Part shown: in pieces, positions 1 to 6,773 of the stretch
Layout of the letters: every line of letters starts with the position of its first letter
Numbering within the stretch: the first letter of the stretch is position 1
From: an uncultured Ruminococcus sp.
GTDB lineage: Bacteria > Bacillota > Clostridia > Oscillospirales > Ruminococcaceae
Reading direction: 5' to 3'
NCBI GenBank assembly: GCA_937898375.1
Contig: CALEJX010000478.1
Coordinates: 1-8,017 of the forward strand
DNA length: 8,017 bases
Position numbers and translations under genes: made by a program
Notes under the pieces: generated by a model
Seen by the model: only the letters and a program-made list of their open reading frames with translations
What the model was told of the DNA's origin: nothing
The model's database searches: none

Positions 1-1896
1 TCTCCAATCCCCTCTTGGTGACAGGGTAACAGAACCGATCTTTGCGCCGTCAGGCAGGCAGGAGCGCTTGAACTGCTGTGAGAAAAATCTGCGGTAGAAT
101 GTTTTCAGCCACTTGTCTATGACCTCGTCAGGGTAATCTCCCTCAAAGGCATATTTCGCAAGCCTTTTCACCTTTGACGGCTCAAAGCCCCAGCGTATGC
201 CATAATAAAGGAAGAAGTCATGAAGCTCATATGGTCCAACAAGATCCTCTGTTTTCTGCGTCATTTCCGTACCGCTCTCGTCAGTAGGAAGAAGCTCAGG
301 AGAAACAGGAGTGTCCAAAATATCGTACAATACATCTCTCAGAGTATCCGAAGTGCAGGTGTCGCCGTAATACTGAACGATATGCCTTACCAAGGTCTTA
401 GGGATAGAAGCGTTCACACCGTACATTGACATATGGTCGCCGTTGTAAGTCGCCCAACCGAGAGCAAGCTCGCTCAGGTCGCCTGTGCCGACAACCATTC
501 CGCTCACCTGATTTGCGATATTCATAAGCACCTTTGTGCGCTCTCTCGCCTGACCATTCTCGAACACAACGCTATGGTCGTTGAAATCGTGACCGATATC
601 CTCAAAGTGCTGTAAAACCGCCTTTGAGATATCCACCTCTCTAAACGTCACACCCAATGCTTCGCAAAGCATCTCCGCATTGGAGCGTGTGCGCTTTGTT
701 GTGCCGAAGCATGGCATTGTCACCGCAACTATATCAGTATGAGGACGTTTCAGCAAGTCCATTGCCATTACGCACACAAGAAGTGCCAAAGTAGAATCAA
801 GTCCCCCTGAAATGCCGATGACTACAGTTTTGGAATGTGTGTGTGCGATACGTTTCATAAGCCCATGAGACTGCATTTGCAGGATAAGGTGACAGCGCTC
901 GTTTCTCTCCGCCTGATTTGACGGGATAAAAGGCGTTTTGGCAAACTTTCTTGTCAAAGCTGTTTCGCCCATTTCAAGGGAAAATCTCTCACGGGAGATA
1001 TTGTCCTTATCCAAGAAGCCGCTATCCTTGGAAGAATAGTCCCACTCTGCGCTTGCAGGATAGGTGGAGATCTTTCTGCGCTCAAATGCAAGCTTTTTAA
1101 AGTCTATTTCCGATATGGTTATGCCGTTTTCAAAAAGCCTGCTCTCTGCAAGTATAGAGCCATTTTCCGCAATGATGTTGTGACCCGAGAAAACCATATC
1201 CTGCGTTGACTCGCCGTCACCTGCGGAGCAATAGATATATCCTGCCACGAGCCTTGCAGATTGATTTGAAACAAGCTGTCTGCGGTAGGTGTCCTTGCCG
1301 ATAACTTCATCGCTTGCGGACAGATTGCATATGAGCGTAGCCCCTGCCTTGGCAAGATAGTTTGAAACAGGGTCAGCCACCCACAAGTCCTCGCAAAGCT
1401 CAAAGCCCACCACAAGTTCGGGTATCTCATCACACACGAAAACAGTCTGCTCCATTGACGGCATATACTCAAGATCAATTGCCGCACATTCGCCCCTGTA
1501 TGGCGCAAAATGCCTAGCCTCATAAAATTCGTTATAGTTCGGCAAATGCGTTTTCGGGATAAAAGCACGCACCTCGCCGCCCTGTATAACAGCCGCACAG
1601 TTGTAAAGCTTGCCGTTTGCTCTCACAGGAACGCCCACAGCCACAAGCATATCGCTGTCAGCCGTTGCCTTTGCTACCTTGACAACGCCCTCCATTGCCT
1701 TGTCAAGCAAAGCGTTCTGAAAAAACAAGTCCTGACAGGTATAACCTGTTATGCAAAGCTCAGGGAACACAGCGACCTTTACGCCCTCTTCCCTGCACTT
1801 TTCGATTTGACTGATTATTTTATCCACATTGAATTCAACGTCTGCCACCTGTATCTCAGGGGTGCAGGCGGCAACCTTTATAAAACCATCTTTCAT
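1..1896 (-). CDS. nadE: Glutamine-dependent NAD+ synthetase (3' end beyond window)
   Basis: This enzyme makes NAD+ from nicotinic acid adenine dinucleotide, ATP and glutamine in the cytoplasm, the last step of NAD synthesis. The 632 codons present read without a stop. Residues 1-270 or so form a nitrilase-type glutaminase domain with the expected catalytic triad: E46 (VFPELCITGY), K115 (FIPKTHLPNY) and C168 (GFELCEDLW). The C-terminal synthetase domain has the PP-loop SGGLDST at 363-369, which binds ATP pyrophosphate, and GTGDLSE at 470-476. The last visible residues, SPRGDWR (626-632), match the near-terminal motif of the family, so probably only a handful of codons are missing. The start is the ATG at 1896-1894, with AAGGAG 8 nt upstream. 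The fused glutaminase means glutamine can serve as nitrogen donor, unlike the short ammonia-dependent NadE. The gene is transcribed alone, away from the neighbouring kinase operon. Identification is secure from the motifs. Confidence 0.96.
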   Translation of the reverse strand, partial: MKDGFIKVAACTPEIQVADVEFNVDKIISQIEKCREEGVKVAVFPELCITGYTCQDLFFQNALLDKAMEGVVKVAKATADSDMLVAVGVPVRANGKLYNCAAVIQGGEVRAFIPKTHLPNYNEFYEARHFAPYRGECAAIDLEYMPSMEQTVFVCDEIPELVVGFELCEDLWVADPVSNYLAKAGATLICNLSASDEVIGKDTYRRQLVSNQSARLVAGYIYCSAGDGESTQDMVFSGHNIIAENGSILAESRLFENGITISEIDFKKLAFERRKISTYPASAEWDYSSKDSGFLDKDNISRERFSLEMGETALTRKFAKTPFIPSNQAERNERCHLILQMQSHGLMKRIAHTHSKTVVIGISGGLDSTLALLVCVMAMDLLKRPHTDIVAVTMPCFGTTKRTRSNAEMLCEALGVTFREVDISKAVLQHFEDIGHDFNDHSVVFENGQARERTKVLMNIANQVSGMVVGTGDLSELALGWATYNGDHMSMYGVNASIPKTLVRHIVQYYGDTCTSDTLRDVLYDILDTPVSPELLPTDESGTEMTQKTEDLVGPYELHDFFLYYGIRWGFEPSKVKRLAKYAFEGDYPDEVIDKWLKTFYRRFFSQQFKRSCLPDGAKIGSVTLSPRGDWR

Positions 1897-1904
1897 AAAA
1901 TATG

Positions 1905-1910
1905 CTCCTT
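1905..1910 (-). promoter_or_regulatory. Ribosome binding site of nadE
   Basis: The minus strand reads AAGGAG, 8 nt before the ATG at 1896. It fixes the nadE start, and the following protein begins MKDGFIKVAA, a normal N-terminus for this family. Confidence 0.85.
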
Positions 1911-1933
1911 AACGAGAAAATATCATTGTTATC

Positions 1934-1963
1934 ATTATACCATTTTTTATAGGTATAAGTCAA
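1934..1963 (-). promoter_or_regulatory. Sigma-A promoter of nadE
   Basis: On the minus strand there is a -35 box TTGACT (1958-1963), an 18-nt spacer and a -10 box TATAAT (1934-1939) preceded by TGG, an extended -10. Transcription should start near 1927, giving a leader of about 30 nt. An inverted repeat lies across this promoter (separate entry). Confidence 0.85.
1935..1958. repeat. Inverted repeat over the nadE promoter, candidate operator
   Basis: TTATACC (1935-1941) and GGTATAA (1952-1958) are perfect inverted copies around a 10-nt AT-rich centre. The repeat fills the nadE spacer and touches both the -10 and -35 boxes, where a bound repressor would block RNA polymerase. One arm is largely the extended -10 itself, so the symmetry may be partly chance. 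The binding protein, if any, is unknown. Confidence 0.4.
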
Positions 1964-1967
1964 TGAT

Positions 1968-1996
1968 TTTTCCAATATGGCTGGCTATTTTCCAAT
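1968..1996. repeat. Tandem TTTTCCAAT repeat upstream of kinase promoter
   Basis: TTTTCCAAT occurs at 1968-1976 and again at 1988-1996, exactly 20 bp apart, about two helical turns. The second copy ends 5 bp before the -35 box of the kinase operon, and the first ends the short gap beyond the nadE -35 box. Such spacing is typical of an activator or response-regulator site. The neighbouring LuxR-type regulator is the obvious candidate, but this is inference. Confidence 0.4.
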
Positions 1997-2001
1997 GATA
2001 C

Positions 2002-2030
2002 TGGACAATCTGCCCTTAATATGTTAAAAT
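2002..2030 (+). promoter_or_regulatory. Promoter of the NarL-type kinase/regulator operon
   Basis: A -35 box TGGACA (2002-2007), a 17-nt spacer and a -10 box TAAAAT (2025-2030) with an upstream TG at 2022-2023 (extended -10). The predicted transcription start is near 2037. This places the possible upstream ATG at 2021 inside the promoter and supports the kinase start at 2060. Confidence 0.75.
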
Positions 2031-2044
2031 TGAGATATCACATC

Positions 2045-2052
2045 AAAGGAGG
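2045..2052 (+). promoter_or_regulatory. Ribosome binding site deciding the kinase start
   Basis: AAAGGAGG lies 7 nt before the ATG at 2060. The reading frame is open back to an ATG at 2021, but that one has no ribosome binding site and falls before the likely transcription start. Confidence 0.88.
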
Positions 2053-2059
2053 AAGCCAT

Positions 2060-3145
2060 ATGAACAAGCTGTGGGATAAGCTTCTTATAGGTCTTTGCTG
2101 TTGCGCATTCATGCTTGCCGCCGGAACACACGCCGCAAATATCGCCGCATTGCTTGTGGCTGTCATATGCTCCGTTATCTCACAGGCAAAGCCAAATTCT
2201 ATGGCGGCATACATTTCCGCTTTGTTTTACGGAGTGCTTTGCATTTTCAGCAAAGAAGCTTTGATACTCTCTCCTTTGGTGCTATATGATGTTTTCTGTA
2301 CAAAATTTTACCCTGCTATATTTCTAACAGCCGCAGGCGTCCTTGCGAATATAGTCTCCATGAAAAAGGATATCTTCCCCCTTGCGGCGCTTATTCTGAT
2401 AAGCTTCACACTCTCACAGCGCACCGCTCTGAACGAAAAGCTGTCTAAAACTCTTATAAAAACCCGTGACAATTCAAGAGAGCTTACCATGCAGCTTGTG
2501 GAGAAAAACAAAGCCATGCAAAGAAATCAAGACTACGAGATATATCTTGCCACACTGAAAGAGCGAAACCGCATTGCAAGGGAGATACACGATAACGTTG
2601 GTCATATGCTCACAAGGTCAATTTTACAGCTTGGTGCGCTCTCGGTCATAAACAAGAATGAAACTGTAGGTGAAGCCCTCACCGACCTGAGCGGCACGCT
2701 GAACACTGCCATGACGAGCATACGAAGCAGTGTTCACGATCTTCATGACGATTCTATAGCACTAAAGCCTGCTGTAGAAGACTGCATAAGACCGCTGAAA
2801 GACAGATTTACAGTGAACTGTGATTATGACTTTTCCGAAAGAATGTCCCGAGATGTAAAGCTTTGTTTTATTGGCGTGATAAAAGAAGCCCTTTCCAACA
2901 CCGCAAAACACAGCGACGGCGACAGCATAAAAATAATCATTCGTGAACACCCTGCACTTTATCAGCTTAGTATCGCAGACAACGGAAACTGTCCCCAAAA
3001 GATAACCGAAAGCGGCATGGGTCTTGCGAATATGCGTGAACGTGCAGCTTCTGTGAACGGGAACATTAACTTTACCTCGGACAGCAAGGGCTTCCGCATT
3101 TTTCTGTCTGTGCCGAAACAAAACCTGACTGAACGGAGGTCTTGA
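2060..3145 (+). CDS. NarL/DesK-type membrane sensor histidine kinase
   Basis: A 361-residue sensor kinase of the HisKA_3 class, which phosphorylates a LuxR-type response regulator. Residues 8-119 are strongly hydrophobic, with roughly five membrane segments and very short loops, so there is no extracellular sensor domain. A charged, probably coiled-coil linker follows at about 120-168. The dimerisation domain carries the phosphoacceptor H177 in REIHDNVGHMLT; D178 and H182 fit the DxxxQ/H pattern linked with phosphatase activity in this class. The ATP-binding domain shows the N box at N280 (EALSNTAKHS), the G1 box at D307-G309 and the G2 box GMGLANM at 319-325. The gene ends one nucleotide before the next ATG, so the pair is translationally linked. 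The membrane part contains six cysteines (13-15, 37, 61, 80). The signal is not identifiable; kinases of this architecture often sense the membrane or membrane-active compounds. Confidence 0.92.
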   Translation: MNKLWDKLLIGLCCCAFMLAAGTHAANIAALLVAVICSVISQAKPNSMAAYISALFYGVLCIFSKEALILSPLVLYDVFCTKFYPAIFLTAAGVLANIVSMKKDIFPLAALILISFTLSQRTALNEKLSKTLIKTRDNSRELTMQLVEKNKAMQRNQDYEIYLATLKERNRIAREIHDNVGHMLTRSILQLGALSVINKNETVGEALTDLSGTLNTAMTSIRSSVHDLHDDSIALKPAVEDCIRPLKDRFTVNCDYDFSERMSRDVKLCFIGVIKEALSNTAKHSDGDSIKIIIREHPALYQLSIADNGNCPQKITESGMGLANMRERAASVNGNINFTSDSKGFRIFLSVPKQNLTERRS

Positions 3146-3146
3146 C

Positions 3147-3770
3147 ATGAACATTGTTATAATAGATGATGACAAGTTGGTGGCAGTGTCACTGAAAACC
3201 ATTCTTGAAAGTAAAGGCAGTGTGAAAGTCCTTGCCATGGGAAGCTGCGGTGAAGAAGCCATAGAGCTTTATTCTCTCCACAAGCCTGATGTTCTGCTTA
3301 TGGATATCCGCATGAACAGCATGAGCGGTATTGAAGCTGGTGAAAATATACTTGCAAAATACCCTGACGCAAAGATACTTTATCTTACCACATTTTCAGA
3401 CGATGAATACATAATAAAGGCTGTGCTCATGGGCGCAAAGGGATATATCTTAAAGCAGGATTTTGAAAGCATATGCCCTGCCCTTGAAACTGTCATGAAC
3501 GGACAGACAGTTTTCGGCTCGGATGTTGCAAGCAAGCTTCCTGAGCTTCTTACCAATCACAGCAGTTTTGATTTTGAACGCTACGGCATTGTTGAAAAGG
3601 AGCAGGAGATAATCGAGCAGGTGGCAAAGGGGCTTAGCAACAAAGAAATAGCCTCACTGCTTTATCTCAGTGAGGGAACAGTACGAAATTATATCAGCAC
3701 TATCCTAGAAAAGCTCTCCCTCCGTGACCGCACACAGCTTGCTATTTTTTACTACACCAATATACAGTAA
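3147..3770 (+). CDS. LuxR/NarL-family response regulator
   Basis: A 207-residue DNA-binding response regulator, the partner of the kinase directly upstream. The receiver domain (about 1-120) has the acidic cluster D7-D9, the phosphoacceptor D53 (VLLMDIRM), the switch threonine T81 in LTTFSDDEY and the conserved K103. After a linker, residues 145-203 form a LuxR-type helix-turn-helix with the signature GLSNKEIASLLYLSEGTVRN. All residues needed for phosphorylation are present, so it should be a working phospho-regulator. The start has GGAGGT 7 nt upstream, lying inside the end of the kinase gene, with a single nucleotide between the two genes. No transporter or other usual target lies beside it; a terminator follows at once. 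It may regulate its own operon through the tandem repeat upstream of the kinase, but this is only inferred. Family call is secure; target is unknown. Confidence 0.94.
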   Translation: MNIVIIDDDKLVAVSLKTILESKGSVKVLAMGSCGEEAIELYSLHKPDVLLMDIRMNSMSGIEAGENILAKYPDAKILYLTTFSDDEYIIKAVLMGAKGYILKQDFESICPALETVMNGQTVFGSDVASKLPELLTNHSSFDFERYGIVEKEQEIIEQVAKGLSNKEIASLLYLSEGTVRNYISTILEKLSLRDRTQLAIFYYTNIQ

Positions 3771-3788
3771 CGCTGCAATTTCATAAAC

Positions 3789-3820
3789 AAAGAGGAGTCG
3801 GCATGACCGCTCCTCTTTTT
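3789..3820 (+). terminator. Rho-independent terminator, probably bidirectional
   Basis: AAAGAGGAG (3789-3797) pairs with CTCCTCTTT (3810-3818). Inside it, after a one-base T bulge, CGG pairs with CCG around a CATGA loop. The plus strand then runs TTTTT (3816-3820). It ends the kinase/regulator operon 18 nt after its stop codon. On the minus strand it lies 8 nt past the typA stop and is followed by a T-rich tail (TTTGTTT), so it likely serves both convergent transcripts. Confidence 0.9.
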
Positions 3821-3827
3821 GGTATCA

Positions 3828-5645
3828 TTACATCTTAGCTCTTTCCTTAGCTCTCTGTGAGTTGCTCAGGATACGCTTTCTTATTCTTATGCTCTTTGGT
3901 GTTACTTCAAGAAGCTCGTCGTCAGCGAGGAACTCGAGAGAATCCTCAAGGCTGAGATTTCTTGGTGGAACAAGTCTCAGTGCGTCGTCAGAACCGCTTG
4001 CACGAGTGTTTGTAAGGTGCTTCTTCTTGCAGACGTTTACCACCAGATCTTCCTGCTTTGGTGAAGCGCCGACTATCATGCCCTCATATACAGGTGTGCC
4101 TGCTGTGATGAACAGCTCGCCTCTCTCCTGAGCGTTGTAAAGACCGTATGTTACAGCCTCACCTGTTTCAAACGCAACCAGTGAGCCTGTAGCTCTCTTT
4201 GGTATCTCGCCCTTGTATGGCTCGTAATCATGGAATACAGAGCTCATGATACCCTCGCCCTTTGTGTCTGTAAGGAACTCGCTCTTATAGCCGAAAAGTC
4301 CCCTTGCAGGGATAAGGAACTCAAGTCTCATTCTGCTTCCAACAGGAGCCATTTCCTGAAGCTCGCCCTTTCTTGCGCCTATCTTCTCCATAACAGAGCC
4401 TACGCAGTTCTCAGGAACGTCGATAACAAGTCTCTCGATAGGCTCGCAAAGCTTGCCCTCTATCTCCTTGAACAGAACGTGCGGTGTTGAAACGCCAAGC
4501 TCGTAGCCCTCACGTCTCATGTTCTCAATAAGGATAGAAAGGTGCATTTCGCCACGTCCTGCGACCTTGAAAGCGTCTGTGCTGTCTGTTTCGGAAACTC
4601 TCAGTGAAACGTCCTTAAGAAGCTCCTTGAAAAGTCTGTCTCTCAGGTGACGGCTTGTTACGAACTTGCCCTCTCTGCCTGCGAATGGTGAATTGTTTAC
4701 AGAGAATGTCATTTCGACTGTTGGCTCAGATATCTTCACAAAAGGTACAGCCTCAAAGTTGCCGAAGTCGCAGATAGTGTCGCCGATAGTGATGTTCTCG
4801 ATACCGCTGATACAAACGATATCGCCTGCCTTTGCGCTCTGGCATGGAACTCTGTTAAGTCCCTCTATCTGATACATTGTAACTATCTTGCCACGATATT
4901 CTTTCTTAGTCTGATGATAGTCGCCGATAGTAACGTCCTGATTTACTTTCATTTCGCCACGCTCGATACGTCCGATAGCAATTCTTCCTACATACTCGTT
5001 GTAGTCGATAGCAGAAACAAGATACTGCATAGGTCCTTCTGTGTCTACCTCTGGTGCTGGGATATAGCTGAGTATCTCATCAAAGAGAGGTATCATATCC
5101 TTGCCAGGCTCATCAGGAGAATAAGTAGCCGTGCCGGCTCTGCCTGAGCAATAAAGGATAGGGCTGTCAAGCTGTTCGTCAGTAGCGTCAAGATCCATGA
5201 GAAGTTCGAGAACTTCATCGCCTACCTCGTTAAGACGAGCGTCAGGTCTGTCTATCTTGTTTATAACGATAATTATTTTATGACCAAGCTCCAGTGCTTT
5301 CTGAAGCACAAATCTTGTCTGTGGCATTGGACCCTCGGCTGCATCAACGAGCAGGATAACACCGTTTACCATTTTAAGAACACGCTCTACCTCTCCGCCG
5401 AAGTCAGCATGGCCTGGGGTGTCGATAACGTTTATCTTAACGTCCTTATACTTGATAGAAGTATTCTTTGCGAGGATAGTGATTCCTCTCTCACGCTCGA
5501 TATCGTTAGAGTCCATAACTCTCTCTTCTACAGCCTGATTTTCTCTGAAAGTACCGCTCTGCTTGAGCATCTGGTCTACAAGGGTAGTCTTACCGTGGTC
5601 AACGTGGGCAATAATAGCAACATTTCTTAAATCTTCTCTAATCAT
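3828..5645 (-). CDS. typA: Ribosome-associated translational GTPase TypA/BipA
   Basis: A 605-residue GTPase of the EF-G/LepA superfamily that binds the ribosome. In studied bacteria it helps large-subunit assembly and growth at low temperature or under other stress. The GTPase motifs are all present: G1 AHVDHGKT at 13-20, the RGITI switch region at 53-57, G3 DTPGH at 75-79 and G4 NKID at 129-132. An EF-Tu-like domain II follows from about 200, then EF-G-like domains and the TypA-specific C-terminal domain with GARKGELQEM, RGLFGYKSEFLTDT and the KKKHLTNTRAS segment. Length and order are normal for the family. The start ATG at 5645 has GGAGGAG only 5 nt upstream. The gene is monocistronic: a hairpin terminator lies just past the stop, and a strong promoter lies about 200 nt upstream, leaving a long leader. 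Nothing in the protein looks damaged or unusual. Confidence 0.97.
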   Translation of the reverse strand: MIREDLRNVAIIAHVDHGKTTLVDQMLKQSGTFRENQAVEERVMDSNDIERERGITILAKNTSIKYKDVKINVIDTPGHADFGGEVERVLKMVNGVILLVDAAEGPMPQTRFVLQKALELGHKIIIVINKIDRPDARLNEVGDEVLELLMDLDATDEQLDSPILYCSGRAGTATYSPDEPGKDMIPLFDEILSYIPAPEVDTEGPMQYLVSAIDYNEYVGRIAIGRIERGEMKVNQDVTIGDYHQTKKEYRGKIVTMYQIEGLNRVPCQSAKAGDIVCISGIENITIGDTICDFGNFEAVPFVKISEPTVEMTFSVNNSPFAGREGKFVTSRHLRDRLFKELLKDVSLRVSETDSTDAFKVAGRGEMHLSILIENMRREGYELGVSTPHVLFKEIEGKLCEPIERLVIDVPENCVGSVMEKIGARKGELQEMAPVGSRMRLEFLIPARGLFGYKSEFLTDTKGEGIMSSVFHDYEPYKGEIPKRATGSLVAFETGEAVTYGLYNAQERGELFITAGTPVYEGMIVGASPKQEDLVVNVCKKKHLTNTRASGSDDALRLVPPRNLSLEDSLEFLADDELLEVTPKSIRIRKRILSNSQRAKERAKM

Positions 5646-5650
5646 ACATA

Positions 5651-5657
5651 CTCCTCC
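5651..5657 (-). promoter_or_regulatory. Ribosome binding site of typA
   Basis: The minus strand has GGAGGAG with only 5 nt to the ATG at 5645, slightly tight. Another ATG at 5649-5647 is out of frame and even closer, so it is not the start. Confidence 0.8.
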
Positions 5658-5806
5658 GATTTATCAAGACACAGCAAAGCGAATGCTTTCTGTAACGATT
5701 TGCTTAATATATTTCGCAAAAAATATAAACATTAAAAATTATAAATATATTTTCTCCCATTCAAAGAAAGAAAATCGTAAAATTTCACAAAAAGCCTATA
5801 AAACAC

Positions 5807-5843
5807 AAAAGTACCCTGCGGAAATTTCCGCAAGGTAACTTTT
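5807..5843 (-). promoter_or_regulatory. Strong stem-loop at the 5' end of the typA transcript
   Basis: On the minus strand, AAAAG-T-TACCTTGCGGAAA pairs with TTTCCGCAGGGTACTTTT, an 18-bp stem with one bulged T and one U-G wobble. It would begin within a few nucleotides of the predicted transcript 5' end. The sequence after it is T-rich but interrupted (CTTTTGTGTTTTATAGG). It could act as an attenuator or as a 5' stabilising hairpin. It is not needed as a terminator for a gene upstream, since none ends there on either strand. Confidence 0.6.
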
Positions 5844-5853
5844 CTAATTGGGT

Positions 5854-5882
5854 ATTATAGCACATTTTTGCCGATTTGTCAA
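5854..5882 (-). promoter_or_regulatory. Perfect-consensus sigma-A promoter of typA
   Basis: On the minus strand TTGACA (5877-5882), a 17-nt spacer and TATAAT (5854-5859) match the consensus at all twelve positions. A TGC before the -10 box adds the extended -10 element. Expected start is near 5847. Such a strong promoter fits a housekeeping translation factor. Confidence 0.92.
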
Positions 5883-5922
5883 GAATAAGGCGTGCTTAAA
5901 TCTAAAATGACAGAAAATAGTC

Positions 5923-5981
5923 AAACAGATTACAATGGACGTTGTCAGAGCTTTAGATCTGCCCTTGTTTTAAAACAGATT
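5923..5981 (+). repeat. AAACAGATT direct repeat in the typA/regulator gap
   Basis: AAACAGATT occurs at 5923-5931 and 5973-5981, 50 bp apart. The second copy lies 5 bp before the -35 box of the downstream regulator operon. It may be a binding site for the OmpR-type regulator, but two short AT-rich copies are weak evidence. Apart from these repeats I see nothing definite between 5883 and 5986. Confidence 0.25.
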
Positions 5982-5986
5982 TTTTC

Positions 5987-6015
5987 TTGCCCGAAATGGG
6001 TTTATATGATATACT
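5987..6015 (+). promoter_or_regulatory. Promoter of the OmpR-type two-component operon
   Basis: TTGCCC (5987-5992), a 17-nt spacer and TATACT (6010-6015) with TG at 6007-6008 as an extended -10. Start is expected near 6022, giving a leader of about 70 nt. TTTAAG occurs at 6019-6024 and 6031-6036, 12 bp apart, just at the predicted start site. Confidence 0.65.
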
Positions 6016-6092
6016 ATATTTAAGGTGAGTTTTAAGTTCATAGGTTATCATATATGGCAAGATATTATACTGACTTATAGGGAGGAATTTTA

Positions 6093-6773
6093 ATGAGATT
6101 ACTTCTTGCTGAGGACGAAGTGGAGCTTGCAAATGCGCTTTCGGCGGTGCTGAAACACAAAAACTATTCCGTTGACGCTGTTTACAACGGCATTGACGCT
6201 TACAACTATGCCATATCGCAGGAATATGACGGCATAATACTTGACATCATGATGCCCGGTATGGACGGCATACAGGTGCTTACGAAGATCCGTGAAAAGG
6301 GTATCGACTCCCCTGTTCTTCTGCTTACGGCAAAGTCTGATATCGAGGACAGGATAACAGGGCTTGATTCAGGTGCTGACGATTATCTTACAAAGCCTTT
6401 CGCTATGGGCGAGCTTCTTGCGAGAATAAGGGCAATGACACGCCGCCGCACTGAGTTTGCACCCTCTACACTTACTTTCGGAAACGTTTCTCTCAACAGG
6501 CAAAGCTTTGAGCTTTCAGGTCCTGACGGCACGCAAAAGCTTGGCAACAAAGAGTTTCAAATGATAGAAGCCCTTATGCTCAATCACGGCACGCTTATTT
6601 CCACAGAGCGCTTCATGGAAAAGATATGGGGTTATGATTCTGACGCCGAGATAAACGTGGTGTGGGTATACATTTCATATCTGCGCAAAAAGCTTGGTCT
6701 TATCGGGGCTGATATCGAGATAAAAGCCACAAGGGGCGTGGGCTACACCCTAGAGGAAAAGCACAATGATTAA
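6093..6773 (+). CDS. OmpR/PhoB-family response regulator
   Basis: A 226-residue DNA-binding response regulator. The receiver domain (about 1-118) has the acidic pair E7-D8, phosphoacceptor D51 in IILDIMMPGMDG, switch threonine T79 (LLLTAK) and K101 in the DDYLTKPF motif. The C-terminal part (about 128-221) is a winged helix of the OmpR type, with KEFQMIEALMLNHG, the WGYDSDAEINVVWVYISYLRKKL recognition region and the closing RGVGYTL. GGGAGG lies 7 nt before the ATG at 6093, so the start is clear. The stop overlaps the start of the sensor kinase gene by 8 nt (ATGATTAA), indicating translational coupling and a cognate pair. All phosphorylation residues are intact. The family is certain; the signal and target genes cannot be read from the window. 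Confidence 0.95.
   Translation: MRLLLAEDEVELANALSAVLKHKNYSVDAVYNGIDAYNYAISQEYDGIILDIMMPGMDGIQVLTKIREKGIDSPVLLLTAKSDIEDRITGLDSGADDYLTKPFAMGELLARIRAMTRRRTEFAPSTLTFGNVSLNRQSFELSGPDGTQKLGNKEFQMIEALMLNHGTLISTERFMEKIWGYDSDAEINVVWVYISYLRKKLGLIGADIEIKATRGVGYTLEEKHND

Larger units (their letters stand above)
5646..5847 (-). other. Long AT-rich 5' leader of typA
   Basis: About 200 nt separate the predicted transcription start (near 5847) from the typA ATG. The leader begins with a strong stem-loop (5807-5843), continues as very AT-rich sequence (about 5700-5800) and ends with GGAGGAG at 5651-5657. I see no recognised riboswitch, T-box or leader peptide in it. Its extent depends on the upstream promoter being the main one. 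Confidence 0.6.

Noticed and set aside
1119..1598. Minus-strand open frame of 159 codons inside nadE
   Set aside because: It is an alternative frame within the nitrilase domain region of nadE, which is intact with all catalytic residues.
1510..1998. Plus-strand open frame of 162 codons opposite the nadE 5' end
   Set aside because: It lies antisense to a well-supported nadE and runs through both promoters of the intergenic region; its protein shows no recognisable domain and it has no ribosome binding site.
2021..2059. Upstream ATG extending the first kinase by 13 residues
   Set aside because: It has no ribosome binding site, overlaps the -10 region and lies before the predicted transcription start; the ATG at 2060 has AAAGGAGG at ideal distance.
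2762..3262. Minus-strand open frame of 166 codons opposite the kinase/regulator junction
   Set aside because: It is antisense to two genes with complete domain motifs and shows no features of its own.
5724..5760. Possible second typA promoter (TTGAAT and TATAAT-like boxes on the minus strand)
   Set aside because: The spacer is only 15 nt and the region is so AT-rich that such boxes arise by chance; the promoter at 5854-5882 is far better.
5563..5838. Plus-strand open frame of 91 codons across the typA start and leader
   Set aside because: It crosses the antisense of the typA G1 motif, then low-complexity AT-rich sequence, and has no promoter or ribosome binding site; its protein is Lys/Ile-rich as expected from translated noncoding DNA.
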